Of a stretch of DNA of 64,000 nt, positions 58,901 to 64,000 are shown one piece after another; the stretch's first letter is position 1; every line of letters starts with the position of its first letter. The position numbers and the translations under genes were made by a program. The notes under the pieces were generated by a model. That model was not told where the DNA came from. It searched no databases and saw only the letters and a program-made list of their open reading frames with translations. Source of the DNA: Salarias fasciatus. Taxonomy: Eukaryota > Chordata > Actinopteri > Blenniiformes > Blenniidae. The DNA is taken from positions 16,573,057-16,637,056 of the forward strand of contig NC_043746.1 in NCBI RefSeq assembly GCF_902148845.1, read 5' to 3'.

Positions 58901-61900
58901 TGCTCAAATATATATCAGCTGACATTCTCAAATCCAAATAGGAATCATGTTTATCTAGCTTGGAGTTGGAAAATATGAATAAAAATGAAGATATGATTCA
59001 AAATGCTTCCTTATCTTATAATTGTGCACACCGTGTAGTCCAGTGAACATTAAACTGAATTGTTTTTAATGGGATCGTATCTGTAATTTTGATTTTAGTG
59101 AGACAAATATGAGAAGTAAGTTATCAGATAATGCACATATTATTTGCTTAAACTGTATAATAAATTAAACTGGACAGTCATGCAACTATTGAGAAGAAAT
59201 TAGTGTTAAAAAGGTTGTGTGTGTGTCAGCCCCAAGCTTTTAAACACAGCCTGTGCCTTTTCTGTTGGCAGTTTGCTGCGACTCTGTTGAACCTTCACTG
59301 TTCTCCAGGTTTATTGACAGAGCTGCTCAGGTTGGCCGTGTTCATCTGTGGTCAGTGGCCAGAAGACTTTTGGATGGTTCTTTTTTAACGGCACTAACTC
59401 AGTTCTCCCGGACTGAATGCAGAGAAGGAGACAAGTTTCCAAAGTTACAAGTCCTGATTTGTGTGCTTAAACAATAACAAGATCAGCGACACGTTTATTC
59501 TCACATCTGAAAATCAGCATATTCTAATCTGTGTGTTCGCCCAGGCTGGAGTACTTTGATGAGGCAGTGCGAGATCCGGCCAGCCAGACCGCCGTACCTG
59601 TTGACATCCACCAGCCGCCTGCATTCCTGCACAAGATCCTCCAGCTGAGTGCAGTTCAGCTTTTCTATGACAGCTCTGGCGTCGTCCAGGTGGGGAACAA
59701 CACACTCCCGGTCTGTTGAATCTAATTTCACCGGGTTCTTGTGTCGCCTCTAAATAGGTGGTGTAAACTTAGCATGCATGTTGCTTTACCATTTCTTTCC
59801 TGACGATTAAGGGTGATGCAGACGCACTTCGTCCTACGTAGAAACATTGAGTGTATATAAAGTGAGGATTTATACATGTTGGGGGAAAAAAAACTGTTGT
59901 ACAAATGCAAATGTTTGAATATCTGTCATCATTTTCCAGGGTCCTCCTGAGGAGGAACTTGCAGATTCAGCCACAGCCAGTGAAGGAGAAGTTGAGGAAG
60001 AAGATGAAGATCTGGAGGAGGAGGAAGAGGACGAAGTGGATGAAGAGGCGAAGCCCCTGAAGGCTCCTCCGTGTCCTCCGTCTCAGCCGCTGCTGATAGG
60101 AAGCTGCTCTGGTTTCATCGAGACCACTGTCAAGATCAAGCAAAACGACATGCTCCCTGGACCAAAGGTGGACCCAGTTCTCTGAATGAAGCCAGCGGAT
60201 TCTGTCTTGTGGTCATTCCTCCGGACTGACCGGTCTCCTTCTGTCTCTCTGCTCATCAGTTGGAGTTGGATGGGAAGGTGGGCTGCGTCCACATGCTGCT
60301 GTCTCCAGAGCAGATCACCCATCTGACAGACCTGCTGGCAGCGCTCTGCATAGACACTGGTACACCGAAACACTACAGCACTGTGAAGCTTCCTCCTACT
60401 ACTGATGTCTCAACAGCTTGATTCTATTACCGCTTCTCACGATTCAGACAGCAACTCCTTTATGCAGCTCCTCAGTCAGTCCGCTGCAGTAAGAGTCTCG
60501 TTCTATATTAAAATGCAGCTTCTCGTGCTTGAATTTAACGCCAGCCTGAAGCAGAAAGTCTCTCCTGCCTCATGCTGCTGGACTGTATGTCGACGGTAAC
60601 CGTGATATTTAAATAGTATGTCGGCTGTCCGAAGACTTGAATTAGTATTTCTCATCAGCATACAACTGCTTCGATTTGACATTTCAAATCTTTTAGGTAC
60701 TTTAGAAAAACAGTTTTAGGATAATTCAGCAATTTTTCAGACTGTGTGTCACAGGTTTGTTTCTTGTTTGTTTCAAAATTTCCCACAAGGAATCAATCAA
60801 GTACTTTTATACCATGACGTGAAATAAATCTCTTTGATTTTAAAGATCAGACTCAGATCTGGACAGCACATTATGTGTGCTTTTGGAATTACAGTAATAA
60901 GTTGTGCTGTGATCATAATTTCTCTACATGAATATAACCTTTTGAAGTGCTGTGACTTATCACTGCTGTTCCCAGAACCACAATATTCCTTTCTGTTTCA
61001 TTTCACTTGAAAAATGCTTATTGTGAGTGAAATAAAATGCCCTAATTCCTCAAATAGTACCACAGAATTACAATAATTGTAACAACCGCTCATAAATCAG
61101 ATACAATTCCTCAGTAAGTCTGTGTTGTTCATCTACACAGTGACATCTCAGACCTCTGTTAAAAACCATTGAGCGTGAGAATACACAGAAACCCCGTGTC
61201 TCACGCAGAATATAATGTTCTCTGTCCCTCAGAGCCAGAGACCAAGTGCGGTGGAGTCCACAGTCGCCCGTTAGACTCAGACGACCTGCGTATGATTGAG
61301 GAGGACCTCAGTAAGCAGCTGGGTTCCAGCCCCAGAGACCACGAGTGGGATCCCGAGGCCGACCTGGAGCCTTACGTCACCAGCCTGGAGAATGGAGGTC
61401 TGCAGATCACCTCTGAGAGTCTGTCTCTCTGTCCGAGACACATCAGGACATTGACAGATCTTCTACCTATTGATTACTGTTAATCCCATTGATTTTTGCC
61501 CTTCTCTTGGTGTGTGTGTGTGTGTGTGTGTATTCTTGCAGAAATGTTTTTTTCCATGGGTCCTGCTGGGATGAATAGCAGCGTGGCGTCGACTCGCTCC
61601 GGCAGCGAGCTCTCAGACAGCGACATGGAGTCGTCCACACACAGCCTGGCCAGCATCACCCAGCCGCCATCACTGTCTGCACAGGTACGGCGTCCGTATG
61701 TGCAGGTAAACATATGCAGGTTATCTCTTGTATGGCTGAAATTTTTCATTGATCAACACTGTCAGTGTGAGTATAAAGTTGCCTTTCATAGTTGTATTAT
61801 GTTTTGTTGCTGAAACTTGTGACCAGCAAGAAGGGCTTTTGAAATAAGACCATTTTAGATTTCCCTTTGATTTGTTTCTTTAATACTCATGTTTAATATC

Positions 61901-63892
61901 TCATACTCGTTTGGGTACATGATTATTATCATACATGAATTCAAAAGAAACAAGAAATGAAATTCCTGTCCACATGGCAGTCATTCCACATGAGCACTGA
62001 GTTGTGGGCGTTGTTCATGAAAAGATGAGTCAGATCAGCTGGTTCTCAGGTGAACCTCCCAACTCGTCCGGTACTCGTCCTGACGTGTAAGCAAGCAGTC
62101 CCTTATCAAAGATAATATTTTGTTATTTTGTTCTCTTAAATTATAAATCAAAATTTTACAAGCAGCATGTTTAAGTGTGTTATCAAGCAGGAAAACTTAA
62201 GTTACTCTTCTTTTTTTTTTTACATAAATGGAATTGATATTTTTCCTGCCAGGGTGTGATGAACTGTCCCAGGCGGTATCCTGTCGCTGGCTGTCTGTCG
62301 AGTCTGCCCCAGTCCCACAGCAGGACCAGAGGTAAAACCTCCAGCTCTTTTTCAGCAGCGCCGCGGCCGCTGACCCACATCAACAAAGTCCTCATGTCTC
62401 CGAGCTCTCGTCTGCAGGACGCTCGCACAGCGGCCATCAAGAGCAGCTGAAGCCCGACGCCTTGCTGAAACTGACCATCGGCGGGCTCACTCTGACCTTG
62501 CTGCAGGAGGACCCGCCCACCAGGGCCGACGGAGCCTCCTCATTGGCTCAGGTGTCTCAGGTGTTTTTCAGGGAGCTGGCCTTCTTCAAAGACAGCATGT
62601 TCAGCGAGAGAGACTTCCACCATCTGAGAGCTGGCTTCACTAAAGCCTGCCCTCACTCCAATCTGAGGTAATGAAAAATAATAATAATAACGAAGAAAAT
62701 GTTTCTCCTCTCTTCTGAAATTCCACCCATAATGTTTTAATCCCATCGACACATATTTGCTACAACTGACTTGCTGATTCGCTGATCGTCTTCTCTCGCA
62801 GACTGACAGGAGCAGCAGTGCAGGTTGCCTGTGAAATGCGGAGCGGCAGACGCCGCAGTCGAGCCGTGACCTCCGACCTCTCGTTCAGCAGACTGGAACT
62901 GTTAGAGTGCCTGTGGGAGGACGGGAAGCCACAGTACTGTGAAGTGCGTTATCACGAAGTCATTTTTTAAATCTCTTTAAAGGGATACTTCAACATTTTG
63001 GCAAATTGGCCCGTTTAGCGCAATTCCTTGGTCATTTCGAACAGCATACTTACTGTTTTTGTGAGGGCGAGCTGTTGTTTAGTCAGAGGTGAGTCGGGGA
63101 AGGTTTTCGGGATGGACACAATGGAAGTGAATGGTATTTTTGTTCCCCCTCGTCAAACTCATCAAATACAAAATCCAACAACCCCAAAACACTTTGGCGG
63201 ACACGTTATAATCTGCATATTCACTACGCTGTGAAACACCAACAAATAATATTGTAGCGTTACGACACTGAAGCAAATACTGGGAGCTACTTTTTCTTTT
63301 GAAATCACTACGCCCAGACGCCATGTTTAGTAAGTAGTTCCGTCTTAGCAATCTTCGCATAAACAACTCAATCTAGTAATTTTGCATTAATATTTCACAG
63401 CGTAGTGAATGTGCGGATTATAACGTGTCCGCCAAAGTGTTTTGGGGTTGTTGGATTGTGTATTTGATGAGTTTGACAAGGGGGAACAAAAATACCATTC
63501 ACTTCCATTGTGTCCGTCCCGAAAACATTCCCCGACTCACCTCTGAATAAACAACAGCTCGCCCTCACGAAAAAAGTAAGTATGCTGTTCGAAATGACTA
63601 AGGAATTGCGCTAAATGGGCCAATTTGCCAACATGTTGAAGTATCGCTTTAACCGTACATTGTTCACGTACACGGTAGATATGCCAGTTTAGGATTTAAG
63701 GAAAACATTTAGATGTTGGGATTTTATTTATTTATTTATTTATTGGACCACTTGCCAGGTTGCTAAGTTTGAGCTCTCTGTGTCTCTGTCCAGATGCTTC
63801 AGTTCCAGAAAGCGGGTTTATTCACAGTCGGAGCCGCAGCCAGACCGTGCGCTCAGTTTCACTACAGCCTGACTGAAAGACACTTACGGAAG
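55947..63892 (+). CDS. atg2a: Autophagy-related protein 2A, N-terminal part (13 exons; continues beyond the window)
   Basis: ATG2A is a rod-shaped lipid-transfer protein bridging the ER and the growing autophagosome; it also acts on lipid droplets. Coding exons: 55947-56117, 56774-56936, 57563-57712, 57963-58065, 59545-59689, 59940-60167, 60260-60359, 61233-61397, 61542-61684, 62253-62331, 62418-62667, 62802-62943, 63794-63892, ending at a donor. The start MSRWLFPWSGSIKKRACRYL and HYLGHF matches human ATG2A (MSRWLWPWS, HHYLGHFFQE). Residues 1 to about 120 form the chorein-type lipid-entry end. Also shared: QLAQECL, EGLEMFAQTIETVLRRIKVTF, LEYFDEAVRDP, QPPAFLHKILQL, SCSGFIETTVKIKQN, ARPCAQFHYS. 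Exon 6 carries an acidic insert. I chose ATG2A over ATG2B by overall similarity and by 11q synteny. No repeat is seen in intron 7 (60360-61232). Confidence 0.93.
58440..58600 (-). repeat. Dispersed fish non-LTR/SINE-type repeat (minus), atg2a intron 4
   Basis: Contains GCTGGAGAATCATCCCAGCC, GGACACGTCACCGGTCC and CACTCATATTTACATCTGA, the same inverted pattern as the copies at 10760 and 33990. Confidence 0.5.
61510..61530. repeat. (TG)n microsatellite beside the atg2a exon 9 acceptor
   Basis: Ten TG units end about 10 bases before the TTCTTGCAG acceptor, so the repeat replaces part of the polypyrimidine tract. Confidence 0.9.
62977..63652. mobile_element. Long-armed foldback element (MITE) in atg2a intron 12
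   Basis: Left arm 62977-63236 begins AAAGGGATACTTCAACATTT. The right arm 63394-63652 is its inverted complement, ending ATGTTGAAGTATCGCTTTA. Arms are about 260 bases with few mismatches (for example GCGCAATTCCTTGGTCATTT against AAATGACTAAGGAATTGCGC). The spacer is about 157 bases and holds no coding frame. It occupies most of the 850-base intron. Confidence 0.85.
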
Positions 63893-63896
63893 GTAA

Positions 63897-63920
63897 ACAC
63901 ACACACACACACACACACAC
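63897..63920. repeat. (AC)n microsatellite directly after the atg2a exon 13 donor
   Basis: AC units start 4 bases after the exon end, within the donor region (gtaaacacac). Confidence 0.9.
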
Positions 63921-64000
63921 CCCCACACAACCTGAGCTAATCTGAACTCAAACAAAAGGTGTTTGTTTTCATGTTGAGTTCATGTTGAAATTTGACTGTT

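Noticed and set aside
1-64000. CRISPR arrays, operons or prokaryotic signals
   Set aside because: The tandem repeats are eukaryotic microsatellites; genes are intron-rich and vertebrate. No repeat-spacer pattern is present.

Overview
This window is gene-dense nuclear DNA from a ray-finned fish, most likely a percomorph teleost. The genes have many short GT-AG introns and vertebrate proteins. They are embedded in fish-typical repeats: CA/GT microsatellites, L2 LINE, Tc1-like and foldback DNA elements, and a DIRS retroelement. Almost every recognisable gene has its human counterpart on 11q12-q13 (FERMT3, TRPT1, ZBTB3, RNASEH2C, BSCL2, NXF1, ATG2A), so this is a conserved-synteny block. The exception is an inositol-trisphosphate 3-kinase.

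Layout: fermt3/kindlin-3 (+, 1276-9151); trpt1 tRNA 2'-phosphotransferase (-, 11414-13055), tail-to-tail with fermt3; zbtb3 (+, 13968-16193), head-to-head with trpt1; rnaseh2c (-, 19096-20149); bscl2/seipin (+, 21818-24170), head-to-head with rnaseh2c; an ITPK-family kinase (+, 25135-28578); an L2 LINE relic and a repeat-rich stretch (29.5-35 kb) holding an unrecognised small spliced ORF (31936-35084); nxf1 (+, 35422-52186, 21 coding exons); a transposon-rich spacer (52.2-55.9 kb); and the first 13 coding exons of atg2a (+, 55947 to beyond the right edge). I rebuilt exon chains by hand. For every named gene that is complete in the window, the chain closes in frame from ATG to stop.

The genes do not form one pathway. 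Kindlin-3 activates integrins. TRPT1 and NXF1 act on tRNA splicing products and mRNA export. RNase H2C serves ribonucleotide removal from DNA. Seipin and ATG2A both act at ER-lipid contact sites (lipid droplets and autophagosomes).

Most notable signals: (1) a constitutive-transport-element-like RNA structure in nxf1 intron 10, with an in-frame retained-intron stop, matching the known NXF1 self-export circuit; (2) three decayed tRNA-Trp-like sequences within 0.8 kb of fermt3 intron 2; (3) a DIRS-family element in nxf1 intron 18 with textbook terminal and internal complementary repeats; (4) a 36-bp candidate cassette exon in seipin; (5) a GC-AG intron in the ITPK gene; (6) long foldback elements, one of them in an atg2a intron; (7) CTCF-like motifs in convergent pairs around nxf1 and around zbtb3-rnaseh2c.
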